Shown here piece after piece: positions 46,801 through 59,909 of a DNA stretch of 64,000 nucleotides. Position numbers and translations under genes: made by a program. The notes under the pieces were generated by a model, which was not told the origin of the DNA, searched no databases, and was given only the letters and a program-made list of their open reading frames with translations. How positions within the stretch are numbered: position 1 is the first letter of the stretch; the number at the start of each line of letters is the position of its first letter. Source of the stretch: Prosapia bicincta (lineage: Eukaryota > Arthropoda > Insecta > Hemiptera > Cercopidae); the NCBI GenBank assembly GCA_036971475.1, contig JBAIZL010000001.1, forward strand, positions 281,509,925 through 281,573,924. Reading direction: 5' to 3'.

Positions 46801-49800
46801 GTTCATTCTGTATGGTATATATTTATCCTACGTACTTGTAACTAAGTTCATTCCGTATGGTATATATTTAGCCTACGTACTTGTAACTACGTTCATTCTG
46901 TATGGTATATATTTAGCCTACGTACTTGTAACTACGTTCATTCTGTATGGTATATATTTATCCTACGTACTTGTAACTAAGTTCATTCTGTATGGTATAT
47001 ATTTATCCTACGTACTTGTAACTAAGTTCATTCTGTATAGTATATATTTAGCCTACGTACTTGTAACTAAGTTCATTCTGTATGGTATATATTTAGCCTA
47101 CGTACTTGTAACTAAGTTCATTCTGTATGGTATATATTTATCCTACCTACTTGTAACTAAGTTCATTCTGTATGGTATATATTTATCCTACGTACTTGTA
47201 ACTACGTTCATTCTGTATGGTATATATTTATCCTACGTACTTGTAACTAAGTTCATTCTGTATGGTATATATTTAGCCTACGTACTTGTAACTACGTTTA
47301 TTCTGTATGGTATATATTTAGCCTACGTACTTGTAACTAAGTTCATTCTGTATGGTATATATTTAGCCTACGTACTGTAACTACGTTTATTCTGTATGGT
47401 ATATATTTAGCCTACGTACTTGTAACTAAGTTCATTCTGTATGGTATATATTTAGCCTACGTACTTGTAACTACGTTTATTCTGTATGGTATATATTTAG
47501 CCTACGTACTTGTAACTACGTTCATTCTGTATGGTATATATTTAGCCTACGTACTTGTAACTAAGTTTATTCTGTATGGTATATATTTAGCCTACGTACT
47601 TGTAACTACGTTTATTCTGTATGGTATATATTTAGCCTACGTACTTGTAACTACGTTTATTCTGTATGGTATATATTTAGCCTAAGTACTTGTAACTACG
47701 TTTATTCTGTATGGTATATATTTAGCCTACGTACTTGTAACTACGTTTATTCTGTATGGTATATATTTATCCTACGTACTTGTAACTAAGTTCATTCTGT
47801 ATGGTATATATTTAGCCTACGTACTTGTAACTAAGTTCATTCTGTATGGTATATATTTAGCCTACGTACTTGTAACTAAGTTCATTCTGTATGGTATATA
47901 TTTATCCTACGTACTTGTAACTAAGTTCATTCTGTATGGTATATATTTAGCCTACGTACTTGTAACTACGTTCATTCTGTATGGTATATATTTATCCTAC
48001 GTACTTGTAACTAAGTTCATTCTGTATGGTATATATTTAGCCTACGTACTTGTAACTAAGTTCATTCTGTATGGTATATATTTATCCTACGTACTTGTAA
48101 CTAAGTTCATTCTGTATGGTATATAATTATTCTACGTACTTGTAACTACGTTCATTCTGTATGGTATATATTTATCCTACGTACTTGTAACTAAGTTCAT
48201 TCTGTATGGTATATATTTAGCCTACGTACTTGTAACTAAGTTCATTCTGTATGGTATATATTTATCCTACGTACTTGTAACTAAGTTCATTCTGTATGGT
48301 ATATATTTATCCTACGTACTTGTAACTAAGTTCATTCTGTATGGTATGTATTTAGCCTACGTACTTGTAACTACGTTCATTCTGTATGGTATATATTTAG
48401 CCTACGTACTTGTAACTAAGTTCATTCTGTATGGTATATATTTAGCCTACGTACTGTAACTACGTTTATTCTGTATGGTATATATTTAGCCTACGTACTT
48501 GTAACTAAGTTCATTCTGTATGGTATATATTTAGCCTACGTACTTGTAACTACGTTTATTCTGTATGGTATATATTTAGCCTACGTACTTGTAACTAAGT
48601 TCATTCTGTATGGTATATATTTAGCCTACGTACTGTAACTACGTTTATTCTGTATGGTATATATTTAGCCTACGTACTTGTAACTAAGTTCATTCTGTAT
48701 GGTATATATTTAGCCTACGTACTTGTAACTACGTTTATTCTGTATGGTATATATTTAGCCTACGTACTTGTAACTACGTTCATTCTGTATGGTATATATT
48801 TAGCCTACGTACTTGTAACTAAGTTCATTCTGTATGGTATATATTTAGCCTACGTACTTGTAACTACGTTCATTCTGTATGGTATATATTTATCCTACGT
48901 ACTTGTAACTAAGTTCATTCTGTATGGTATATATTTAGCCTACGTACTTGTAACTACGTTCATTCTGTATGGTATATATTTAGCCTACGTACTTGTAACT
49001 ACGTTCATTCTGTATGGTATATATTTATCCTACGTACTTGTAACTAAGTTCATTCTGTATGGTATATATTTATCCTACGTACTTGTAACTAAGTTCATTC
49101 TGTATGGTATATATTTAGCCTACGTACTTGTAACTAAGTTCATTCTGTATGGTATATATTTAGCCTACGTACTTGTAACTAAGTTCATTCTGTATGGTAT
49201 ATATTTATCCTACCTACTTGTAACTAAGTTCATTCTGTATGGTATATATTTATCCTACGAACTTGTAACTACGTTCATTCTGTATGGTATATATTTATCC
49301 TACGTGCTTGTAACTAAGTTCATTCTGTATGGTATATATTTAGCCTACGTACTTGTAACTAAGTTCATTCTGTATGGTATATATTTATCCTACGTACTTG
49401 TAACTAAGTTCATTCTGTATGGTATATATTTAGCCTACGTACTTGTAACTAAGTTCATTCTGTATGGTATATATTTAGCCTACGTACTTGTAACTACGTT
49501 CATTCTGTATGGTATATATTTATCCTACGTACTTGTAACTAAGTTCATTCTGTATGGTATATATTTATCCTACGTACTTGTAACTAAGTTCATTCTGTAT
49601 GGTATATATTTAGCCTACGTACTTGTAACTACGTTCATTCTGTATGGTATATATATAGCCTACGTACTTGTAACTACGTTCATTCTGTATGGTATATATT
49701 TAGCCTACGTACTTGTAACTACGTTCATTCTGTATGGTATATATTTAGCCTACGTACTTGTAACTACGTTTATTCTGTATGGTATATATTTAGCCTACGT

Positions 49801-51858
49801 ACTTGTAACTAAGTTCATTCTGTATGGTATATATTTAGCCTACGTACTTGTAACTACGTTCATTCTGTATGGTATATATTTGTCCTACGTACTTGTAACT
49901 AAGTTCATTCTGTGTGGTATATATTTAGCCTACGTACTTGTACCTACGTTCATTCTGTATGGTATATATTTATCCTACGTACTTGTAACTAAGTTCATTC
50001 TGTATGGTATATATTTAGCCTACGTACTTGTAACTAAGTTCATTCTGTATGGTATATATTTAGCCTACGTACTTGTAACTACGTTCATTCTGTATGGTAT
50101 ATATTTATCCTACGTACTTGTAACTAAGTTCATTCTGTATGGTATATATTTATCCTACGTACTTGTAACTAAGTTCATTCTGTATGGTATATATTTATCC
50201 TACGTACTTGTAACTAAGTTCATTCTGTATGGTATATATTTAGCCTACGTACTTGTAACTAAGTTCATTCTGTATGGTATATATTTAGCCTACGTACTTG
50301 TAACTAAGTTCATTCTGTATGGTATATATTTAGCCTACGTACTTGTAACTACGTTCATTCTGTATGGTATATATTTAGCCTACGTACTTGTAACTAAGTT
50401 CATTCTGTATGGTATACATTTAGCCTACGTACTTGTAACTAAGTTCATTCTGTATGGTATATATTTATCCTACGTACTTGTAACTAAGTTCATTCTGTAT
50501 GGTATATATTTAGCCTACGTACTTGTAACTACGTTCATTCTGTATGGTATATATTTATCCTACGTACTTGTAACTAAGTTCATTCTGTATGGTATATATT
50601 TAGCCTACGTACTTGTAACTAAGTTCATTCTGTATGGTATATATTTATCCTACGTACTCGTAACTAAGTTCATTCTGTATGGTATATATTTAGCCTACGT
50701 ACTTGTAACTAAGTTCATTCTGTATGGTATATATTTAGCCTACGTACTTGTAACTAAGTTCATTCTGTATGGTATATATTTATCCTACGTACTTGTAACT
50801 AAGTTCATTCTGTATGGTATATATTTATCCTACGTACTTGTAACTAAGTTCATTCTGTATGGTATATATTTAGCCTACGTACTTGTAACTACGTTCATTC
50901 TGTATGGTATATATTTAGCCTACGTACTTGTAACTACGTTCATTCTGCATGGTATATATTTAGCCTACGTACTTGTAACTACGTTCATTCTGTATGGTAT
51001 ATATTTAGCCTACGTACTTGTAACTACGTTCATTCTGTATGGTATATATTTAGCCTACGTACTTGTAACTACGTTCATTCTGTATGGTATATATTTAGCC
51101 TACGTACTTGTAACTACGTTCAATCTGTATGGTATATATTTAGCCCACGTACTTGTAACTACGTTCATTCTGTAAGGTATATATTTAGCCTACGTACTTG
51201 TAACTACGTTCATTCTGTATGGTATATATTTAGCCTACGTACTTGTAACTACGTTCATTCTGTATGGTATATATTTAGCCTACGTACTTGTAACTACGTT
51301 CATTCTGTATGGTATATATTTAGCCTACGTACTTGTAACTACGTTCATTCTGTATGGTATATATTTAGCCCACGTACTTGTAACTACGTTCATTCTGTAA
51401 GGTATATATTTAGCCTACGTACTTGTAACTACGGTCATTCTGTATGGTATATATTTAGCCTACGTACTTGTAACTACGTTCATTCTGTATGGTATATATT
51501 TAGCCTACGTACTTGTAACTACGTTCATTCTGTATGGTATATATTTAGCCTACGTACTTGTAACTACGTTCATTCTGTATGGTATATATTTAGCCTACGT
51601 ACTTGTAACTACGTTCATTCTGTATGGTATATATTTAGCCTACGTACTTGTAACTACGTTCATTCTGTATGGTATATATTTAGCCTACGTACTTGTAACT
51701 ACGTTTATTCTGTATGGTATATATTTAGCCTACGTACTTGTAACTACGTTCATTCTGTATGGTATATTTAGCCTACGTACTTGTAACTACGTTCATTCTG
51801 TATGGTATATATTTAGCCTACGTACTTGTAACTACGTTTATTCTGTATGGTATATATT
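37846..51858. repeat. 45-bp satellite, array 3 (about 310 monomers, 14 kb)
   Basis: The same monomer family as arrays 1 and 2, with sub-variants AAGTTCATTC, ACGTTCATTC and ACGTTTATTC before CTGTATGG, and TTATCC or TTAGCC before TACGTACTTG. Rare 44-bp monomers (CGTACTGTAAC, one T lost) occur about every 0.2-1.1 kb up to 48631 and are absent after. A marker monomer with ATATAATTATTCTACG is at 39041, 42142, 46051 and 48118. The last kilobase is nearly uniform ACGTTCATTC type. The 623-codon ORF at 49304-51175 is a by-product of the 45-bp period. Confidence 0.98.
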
Positions 51859-52054
51859 TGACGTGATGGATATAATATTATTTATATAAAGTAGACTCTC
51901 TATAATTCAAGGTAGATGGGACGGAAACCACCCTCGGATTACCCAAAACTCCAACAACTCGCAAATACGTTCCTGTGCATTAGAGAAAATAGGAGATGAA
52001 ATGAATACTAATACTACGAGTATAATTAAAAATGCGCTAAATAAGTTTATAGAA

Positions 52055-52290
52055 CTTTTTATGAAAAATTTCTTGGACGCCCGGCTCATTTCCATTGCAT
52101 ACCGTATGGATATAAAAATGTCTTGGAAACCACACTCGTACCCATAGCATCCCGCATGATATAACAACTTCATGGAAGTCCGACGTTTTTTGCATACCGT
52201 ATTGATATAAATATTTCTTGGAAGCAGGACTCATTTCCTTAGCACACCTTATGGCTTTAAATAATTCCTGGAAGCCAGACTTATCATTTT
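52055..52290. repeat. Degenerate tandem repeat of about 50 bp
   Basis: About four and a half units with CTTGGAAGCC(G/A)GACTCA and GCATACCGTATGGATAT, strongly diverged. It lies 200 bp beyond the satellite edge and shares only a short CGTATGG(A)TATA-like core with it. Confidence 0.7.
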
Positions 52291-52799
52291 TCTTTCAAAT
52301 ATATAAAATACGTTCACATAGAAAATTTGAGACTCTGCTGTATTTGAATAATATTTGTTTCAAGTATTCACTGTCATTAAATCCATTATTTCACAACCAA
52401 CAGTGGTAAATGTAATCAAATACGTATATATGCACTGCAGGCTCAAACAGATAAAACTTGGTACTGAGTATGCAATTTAACGTCAGTGATAATCTTAAAC
52501 CATTAACTCAAATAAGTAAAAGGTAAAAAAAGAACGTAATAAAGATATTTACAGTAACGGAAAAATTATTGTTAAGCAAGTTTTATAAAGAGCGTTTGTT
52601 ATATATTGTTTAGTTTAATTTATATGTGAAAGTGTTTGGATATTTTTAAACACTCTTATATACATTTCTCAAAATATTGTTAAAAAATCGTTCTCTTTTG
52701 CTTCTTTGAAAAAAAACAAATTTCTTAATTAGATGTAAAACTGGTTTAAAATCATGTTAGTTCTTCTATGATACCAGAAAGCAATGGGGAAATGTTAAC

Positions 52800-52839
<40 letters not shown>

Positions 52840-52942
52840 AAATAAGTAAAAATACAAATATACAAGAATTATTATTGAATTTAAAATTATAATATTGTAA
52901 ATTCAATAATAATTCTTGTATTTGTATTTTGACTTATTTCTT
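52800..52942. repeat. (TA)n tract and foldback
   Basis: (TA)n at 52800-52836, then a hairpin: AAAGAAATAAGT...GAATTTA facing TAAATTCAATAATAATTC...ACTTATTTCTTT. Arms are about 47 bp. Arm-like sequences also lie beside (TA)n at 12598, 15215-15283 and 15710, so this is a small mobile foldback family. Confidence 0.8.
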
Positions 52943-53028
52943 TATTTATACACAAGAATACATATTGCGATATATATATTTAAGGTAACACTGGGAAAAC
53001 AATGTTTTTTAAAATATAATCAACTTAC

Positions 53029-53117
53029 TTGGTACAACCCTTTAAGTAATAGTAGGTCAATAAGCAGAACAATACTTAATCCAATAAAGCAGAATATCAA
53101 GTAAACCTTAAAAAGAC
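53029..53117 (-). CDS. Four-helix membrane protein, exon with TM2
   Basis: Acceptor TTTTATTTTCAG, donor CAA/GTAAGT. It is 89 bp, phase 1 in (G+GT gives Gly) and phase 0 out. It encodes LFKVYLIFCFIGLSIVLLID and then LLLLKGLYQ, a clear membrane helix followed by a short basic segment continued by KKHFY in the next exon. Confidence 0.75.
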
Positions 53118-53608
53118 CTGAAAATAAAATTTAATTCAGTGTTCATAAAAATATCAACTAAATAAAAATAATATGTATTATGTTCTCATATTAGAGATAC
53201 TATATAAATATACTAATGATGCATATGCATATGTTAAAAGAGAAATAACACAATACTTTGTTGTGTTTATGTCTTAATTTTCATTTCAGAAAAACTGTGC
53301 AATTAGCATATTTAAATTTTAAAATACAAATTCCTTTTAGGTTTGTGTTCTTTTTTAAACTAAAACTTAAAATGAGTAAATTTTATTATTTTTAAGAATT
53401 AAAAAATCTATATACAGCCCTATTTGAATTACTTTCAAATTAAAAGCTGTTTTTAATGCAAGCTATTAATTATTAATTTTGATACCATTACAGAAACAGT
53501 ATAGTTTCGTGCTAGTCATGAACATAAATATAGCTTCAAATAAACCTTATTTCTAAATCTAAATAAGACATTAAATCTAAGGATAAGCCACGGAGAGTAA
53601 GGTCTTAC
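53118..53608 (-). other. Intron between TM1 and TM2 exons
   Basis: 491 bp, AT-rich, nothing else seen. Confidence 0.7.
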
Positions 53609-53705
53609 CCCATGAAATCCCATACTGGCCATCGCTCCCAACTGGCTTTGGATCATAGAAAATAATGCCATATAGAGTAATTAGAAACATTATCAGCGTT
53701 CCAAT
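53609..53705 (-). CDS. Four-helix membrane protein, exon with TM1
   Basis: Acceptor TCTTTGTTTTACAG, donor GGG/GTAAGA. It is 97 bp, phase 0 in and phase 1 out, and open only in this frame. It encodes the hydrophobic IGTLIMFLITLYGIIFY, then a polar loop DPKPVGSDGQYGISW. The four exons together give about 132 residues with four hydrophobic segments and short loops, resembling insect DUF4728-type membrane proteins of unknown function; this family call is from memory of the pattern. The first exon(s) with the start codon are not identified and may lie beyond 60.7 kb or outside the window. Neighbouring sequence on the upstream side is the dispersed repeat, within the same intron. Confidence 0.7.
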
Positions 53706-56363
53706 CTGTAAAACAAAGAGGGAAATCTCAGCATTGGAAAAATACAGATTCTAATACAAGTATGAAAATTGCAAAATATACATTTGAAAAAAAAATAATA
53801 AAGAAATACAATTTACACATTTTTGTGGACGCAATAAATCTATAAAAGTACAGTGGGAATAGTGTTAGGCTAGTTACAATGACGCGTGATACTTTAAATC
53901 ATCGGTAACAAGCAATATAAAAAAAATAAGTGATTCTTACTCATTTCAACCAAGAAAAATTTTATTCTAGTTAATTTGTATTAAATAATTGGTAATAATA
54001 TAGATAAGTATATTATATACTTAAGACAATCACAATATTAAGTGGCAAAGTAGAAAGCAAAATTATTTATTACAATTACTTAATAAAATTTTATTAATGA
54101 ATTATTGTGTTAAAAAACTGTTTAACACTAAGTGTCATCCACTAAAAGTTTTATAAAATGTATTTGAACTTGGGCGAATGAGTAAACAGGTATTTTATTA
54201 CCCATTGAGAATTGAAAAAGATTTATAAATATAAGAGAGGGTTTAAACTAAAATTAGGAATTGAGTAATATCGGGTCGCCCTGCCTCTCCTGATGACAAA
54301 GACTATTTACTTATAAGAAGGAACAAAGCAGGCTATCAGGGATAACTATAGATGATGGTGTAGATATCCAATAAAGAGGCAAAAGCTACGTTTCCTACAG
54401 GTTATAAATAGCCATTTATGAATATTTTAGTAAGGGATGTAAGAAGTATTTTTCTAAAGTGAATGAGGGGATATTAATTTGTTATTGCATAATAGGCATT
54501 AGTAATTACCATGGAATTTTAACAATATTACAATCGTGACTACAATTATTATTCTAAATTTTGTCACACTATAGTATCAGTGGGGGGCAACAGATCAAGG
54601 GGCGTGGCCCGGTGAGCATTAGGAAAACTGTACACCACGGGAAAATAAATATAATAAATATGCCGCCGATATCACAACGTTCATGACTATCAACTGTAGC
54701 GCCAGACATTCCTGGGGGAAAAATAGAACAATATTCACCTTTGAAACCTTCACAAAACCAACCTTGAAAAATTTTTAGTAGAAAAATAAGTAATTTTGAA
54801 ATTTAGATTTAGGGCATATTTATTTTCCAACAAAAAGCGGTAAGGGTTTTCCATTGCTACTTGTCAGCATTCGGAAATAATTTCTAAATCACCACTGTGT
54901 AGAAGAAGATATCGAAATGTACAAAGGGAGCCTTATCGGAAATTTTTACAACGGTATTAGCTTCAAGAGAATATTTCCCTACTGCCCTCCACACGAAATT
55001 CAATCTAGTATTGCAAGTGTACGTTTAAATATAGGTGGGGAGGTTGTTACTGAGATAGGAGATAGGGGCAGATCTCATTATGTTGCAAGGGGGCTTGTAA
55101 ATATGCTGTGTTGCACCAATAGTCCACCAGGCAGGATCGCCCTCATTAAAAAAGGTGATGGGAAATGGTTTAATTATAACAATAAAATTCCTAAATATCC
55201 CTAACCGTCATATTGATATAACATTGTAAATATGCCGTACCACTACCGCACCCTCGTAGCGCGTTGGCCTCGCCGTACCAGCCAATCGAAAACCAGTTTT
55301 GTTGAGGGAATTTTCTCTGCACAAGACAGCAGAGCGGTAGCAATTACACGCGCTAATGCATCACGGTACCGATTCTATCAGACATCAATATAATTTTTTA
55401 AAGACTCTGTAACACATTTATTGCTTTAAATTGTCAATTCATAGCTTAAGAGCTACAATTCAAGCTTTCATTGCTATTTGTATCTTAATCCGATCCCAAA
55501 ATAACACACTTTGACAAAAATCACAACAACTTTTATTGTAATTAAGTAAAATTCTGAAATTCATAAATGTGGTATACAAATATATGTGCTACAATCTATT
55601 AAAGTTTTAACACGATTGGTTTAATAGTTTTAATATTATAAATTTTCAAAGTCTGGCATTTTCTGAAGATCGCCAAAAAACTGGTACTTTTTTCATTCAA
55701 CCCGCTGAAAGATAAAGTAAAAACCGCAAAAAAAATTAAGTTTACATTAATAGACGCAAAATTAAATTTATGAAATTTTGGTACATCTTGTTTTATTATA
55801 AGTATATCGGTTGCCTTCTAGTAAAAGCTTAAACCCGAGTATCAACACTTTTTGACCCGATAGTAAGCCCTTGGGCACCCTATAAAGAAAAATATTTACA
55901 TGTGTCATGTTTGTAATTACGTTTGTACCTCTGGTTAACCCTCTTGTTACGAATTCGATCGTTGCAACATCACAACACGAACTCTCTGCTTATGAAACCA
56001 GAGTACGTTTCTTGCTGAAACGTATAAAAATGAATTGTGCATCCAACTTTAAACAGAGTTATAGAAATAGTGGCTACATACAAACTTAATTAAACAACTT
56101 TATGACTGAAACTCACCCCTTCTACCCATGCTAAGATCTTAGTCCCCACTTCCAGGGAGCAACCAAAGCAGCAAGTTTTTAGCCTTAGTGATAGGCCCAT
56201 TTTCGACTTTTCTGAAAAATCAGATTATGTTTGTATGTGTATTGTATGTATATATATTATATATATAATATTTTATATTTTATTTTATTAAAAAATAAAT
56301 GTTTTAAATTAGGTACTACTAAGATTCAAAGGTAAAATTCTTATTTTATTTAAATTAAAATTA

Positions 56364-57388
56364 GTAATTATATCGATTCACGACTACCGCTATTTTCGTC
56401 AATTTGTTTTTCTTTTCTTATGTATTTTTACGTCCTGAACACGAATTTGACACTAGTTTCTGGCGCTGAGGTCTATTTAAGGCCAAATATTCTGAAGAAG
56501 AACACGTTCATCATTTTCTACTTACTGTTGCGGTAAGTGAGAGAATTGGGACCACCTGAGATTAAAATAGAAAATCGTTTTAAAATACATCCTAGGACGA
56601 TATGCAAGAGAATTGTTTAAACCTTTACACGGAAAGTTATTTTTTTATCATTTTAAAGTTGGGTAAAAATATCAGTGCGTAGTAGTAAGTTGTTTTGCAG
56701 AGTGATACAGTGACGTCACTCTATCCCCATTCATAACTTACGTGTGAAAATATTTGAGAAACGTTTTGGCCCTATTTTTATAGTTTCTGCATACTAATTT
56801 AAATGTACCCATAAAGTGTCCAGTCAGGATAGATTTGGTTGTAATTTTATGGTCAAATGTATAAAATTACAACCAAATCTCTTCTGATTGGATACTTCAT
56901 AGGTATATTTCAATATAGATGAGCTATATAAAATTAACCTTCCCTGGCAATAACACAAATATTAGTTATTAATGCAGGTTAAGGACTGCTGCATATTTTC
57001 TAAAGTTTAGATTCCTAAAACACCAACTACAGTTGTGACGTCACTGTATCACTCCGCAAACGACGCACAACTTACTACACCGCACTTAATTTTTTACCCA
57101 ACTTTAAATTGATAAAAATAACTTTCCGTGTAAAATTTAAAAAAATTCTTGTCCATATTTCTACGACGTTTTTTAGAACAATTTTCTATTTTAACTCTCA
57201 GGTGGTCCAAAATTCACGCAAATACCGCAACAGTAAGTAGTAAATGATGAACGTAGTCTTCTTTAGCGTATTTGGCTTTAAATAGACCTCAGCGACAAAA
57301 ACTAATGTCAAATTCCTGTTCAGGACGTAAAAATACATTAGAAAAGAAATTCACGAAAATAGCGGTAGTCGCATGTCTATATAATTAC
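56364..57388. mobile_element. Large foldback element, about 1.0 kb
   Basis: Starts GTAATTATATCGATTCACGA and ends with the near-complement. Arms of about 360-380 bp (56364 to about 56730; about 57015-57388) pair with moderate divergence: CGACTACCGCTATTTTCGT and TTTACGTCCTGAACA face their complements. A further perfect inner hairpin (AGATTTGGTTGTAATTTTAT and complement) lies near 56830-56880. It is absent from copy 1. No ORF of note and no clear target duplication. Confidence 0.75.
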
Positions 57389-57949
57389 CTTAAAATTTTT
57401 CAAAACTGTACAACTTTTATTTATATCTTTGTAATTATAAAGTTCAATGGTTTGTGAAAAAGTGAACATAAATAAAATTGTTCATCAAATATTTTAAAGA
57501 GGTTAAATATTCTAGATTTTCCTTATGTATACATGTCTGAGAAATCGATATTTAAATATCAAAATTAAAAGCAATATTGTTTAGCTTATGAATGTCTTTA
57601 AAATATTGACTTTTCTTGACCAATGTGTCTGCTTATGTATGTCTCATTATTATATTCCTTCTGTGATCAGTCCTAAATTTAGAATTATTTAACTCATCTC
57701 TATGATACATCTCTACGTTTCTAAGATACTTCTATGAACTAAAAGCTATTTTTTCGGTGTTATTCTAAATTTACTGATATTATGGTTAATTTATTAAAAG
57801 ATTTTCCTCAAATATTTTGTAACAATTTTTATATTGAAGAATATATCCTTTTGTGGCCCTATTAGAGAGTAGGTTTAGCCACAGGTTTTCGTTGAATATA
57901 CTAAACTAAATCTATACAAAGCTTTAGGAATGATATTAATTTATCACCA

Positions 57950-58880
57950 TTACACGTATACAGTATTACACATATACAGTTTTAGCCTACACATATACAA
58001 TAATACACATATACATATACACACATAAAAATAAATATTTTTTTAATACACATTCAGCATTACATAAATAAAGTATTACACACATACATCGTTACAAATA
58101 TACAGCATTACATATAAACAGCATATAGGTCCTACTGTTGAACATATATGGCATACTATATATACAGTATTGCACATATACTTGTACTGCATTACATTAA
58201 TACAGTATTATACATATACAGCATTTCATGTATAAATGCCTAAACATACATAGCATTACAGATATACAGCATTACACAAAATATACAGCAAAATATTTAT
58301 ATAGTATTACACATGCATAGCATTACACATATACAGCAATCCATATATAGAGTTTTACACATATTTAGAATTACAAATATACACCATTACATATATACAG
58401 TATTACACATAACCAGCATTACACTTATACATCAATGCATTTATACTGCATTACACATATACAACATTTCATGTATAATGTATTACACTAATATAGCAAT
58501 AAAGATATACAGCATTACATGTATATAGTATTACACATGCATAGCATTACACATATACAGCAATACATATATAGAGTTTTACACATATTTAGCATTACAC
58601 ATATACACCATTATATATATACAGTATTACACATAACCTGCATTACACTTATACATCAATGCATTTATACTGCATTACACATATGCAGCATTAAAGACAT
58701 ACAGAATTAAACATATACAGCATTACACGCACATTGTATTACACATATATAACATTACACATATGCAATATTACACATATAAAGCGTTAGAGATATACAG
58801 AAATATACATATACAACATTATACAAATACAGCAATACACGCATATACCGTATTACACATTACAGAATTACACATATATT
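57950..58880. repeat. 16-17-bp degenerate minisatellite
   Basis: Units like CATATACAGCATTACA with heavy variation. A block of about 220 bp is itself duplicated in tandem (ACATGCATAG at 58311 and 58534). Copy 1 has a much shorter version near 16370-16540. Confidence 0.85.
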
Positions 58881-59753
58881 ATAATTTAGAAGCAATATGA
58901 ATTTTAAAATAAATAATGTTTTGTTTTCTTAGATAAAATATATTCAAGAAAACCCATGACTACAAACCAAATTAATGTAGTATTTACAAAACCTTTTGCG
59001 CACATACCAAAGAACAATAGTCATTAGAATAAAAACAGTTGATATTATTTAAAGAAGTAATAACTGAATACATAGTACCTTATGCATTATCTTTTGTATC
59101 ATATTAGGAGTTTTCCTAGTTATATTTTTGTTCCCATTACAGTGCTCAATATTTATTTACTTCTCACATAATTATTTTTAAAGAATAAGAAATTTTAAAA
59201 TATTCACGTTACACCATATTATGAAGTAAATTATTTTTTCTATTTATTAACATAACGTCCATTGAATTAAGAAGTAATTTAGGTTGTAAATAAATACCTT
59301 GCAAATCAAATTACAGCTAAAATAATTGGAAGATCTGGAAACAGTTTTGTTTACTTTTGAACGAATTTTAAAATAATTGTAACTTCGACCCTTGATTGGG
59401 CATTTTATCGAAATGACACAATCACACAAAAGATTGTAGTTTAACCTATTTGCTTTCTACAACTTGGGTCCCTTTATTGATAAATATGAAACCTTTATTA
59501 CTCACCCCTTGCAGTGCTCAATCACAGTTGCACAAACATAAAGTCTATTTACATTTTAGCGAAGATTTAATCGTTGCTGACACCAAACTAGACACTGCTC
59601 TGTAAAGCACCTAGGCTACAGAACTGGTAGCTTTCTACTCATGCGCATTGAACACATAATGTATAACGTACAGTTATAAAATGGCGTTCAATATGACTCC
59701 CCAAACTGCTCCTGTTGGGAATACAAGCATACTCACAGTTTGACGTGTGTAAG

Positions 59754-59909
<156 letters not shown>

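Larger units (their letters stand above)
37685..53028 (-). other. 15.3-kb intron holding the large satellite array
   Basis: Bounded by GTAAGTTG (minus, 53028) and TTTTTCAG (37685). It contains the 45-bp satellite (37846-51858), a degenerate 50-bp repeat (52055-52290), a (TA)n tract and a foldback. The remaining parts are AT-rich with no other feature seen. Confidence 0.7.

Noticed and set aside
37846..51858. CRISPR-like look of the array
   Set aside because: Units are contiguous 45-bp monomers without unique spacers, in a eukaryotic intron.
54917..55204. 95-codon ORF in dispersed repeat copy 2
   Set aside because: Not kept in copies 1 and 3, no domain; chance frame in a non-coding repeat.
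59247..59429. Related minus-strand ORFs at 22191-22391 and 59247-59429
   Set aside because: They agree only because both lie in copies of the same repeat; the frames diverge and end differently.
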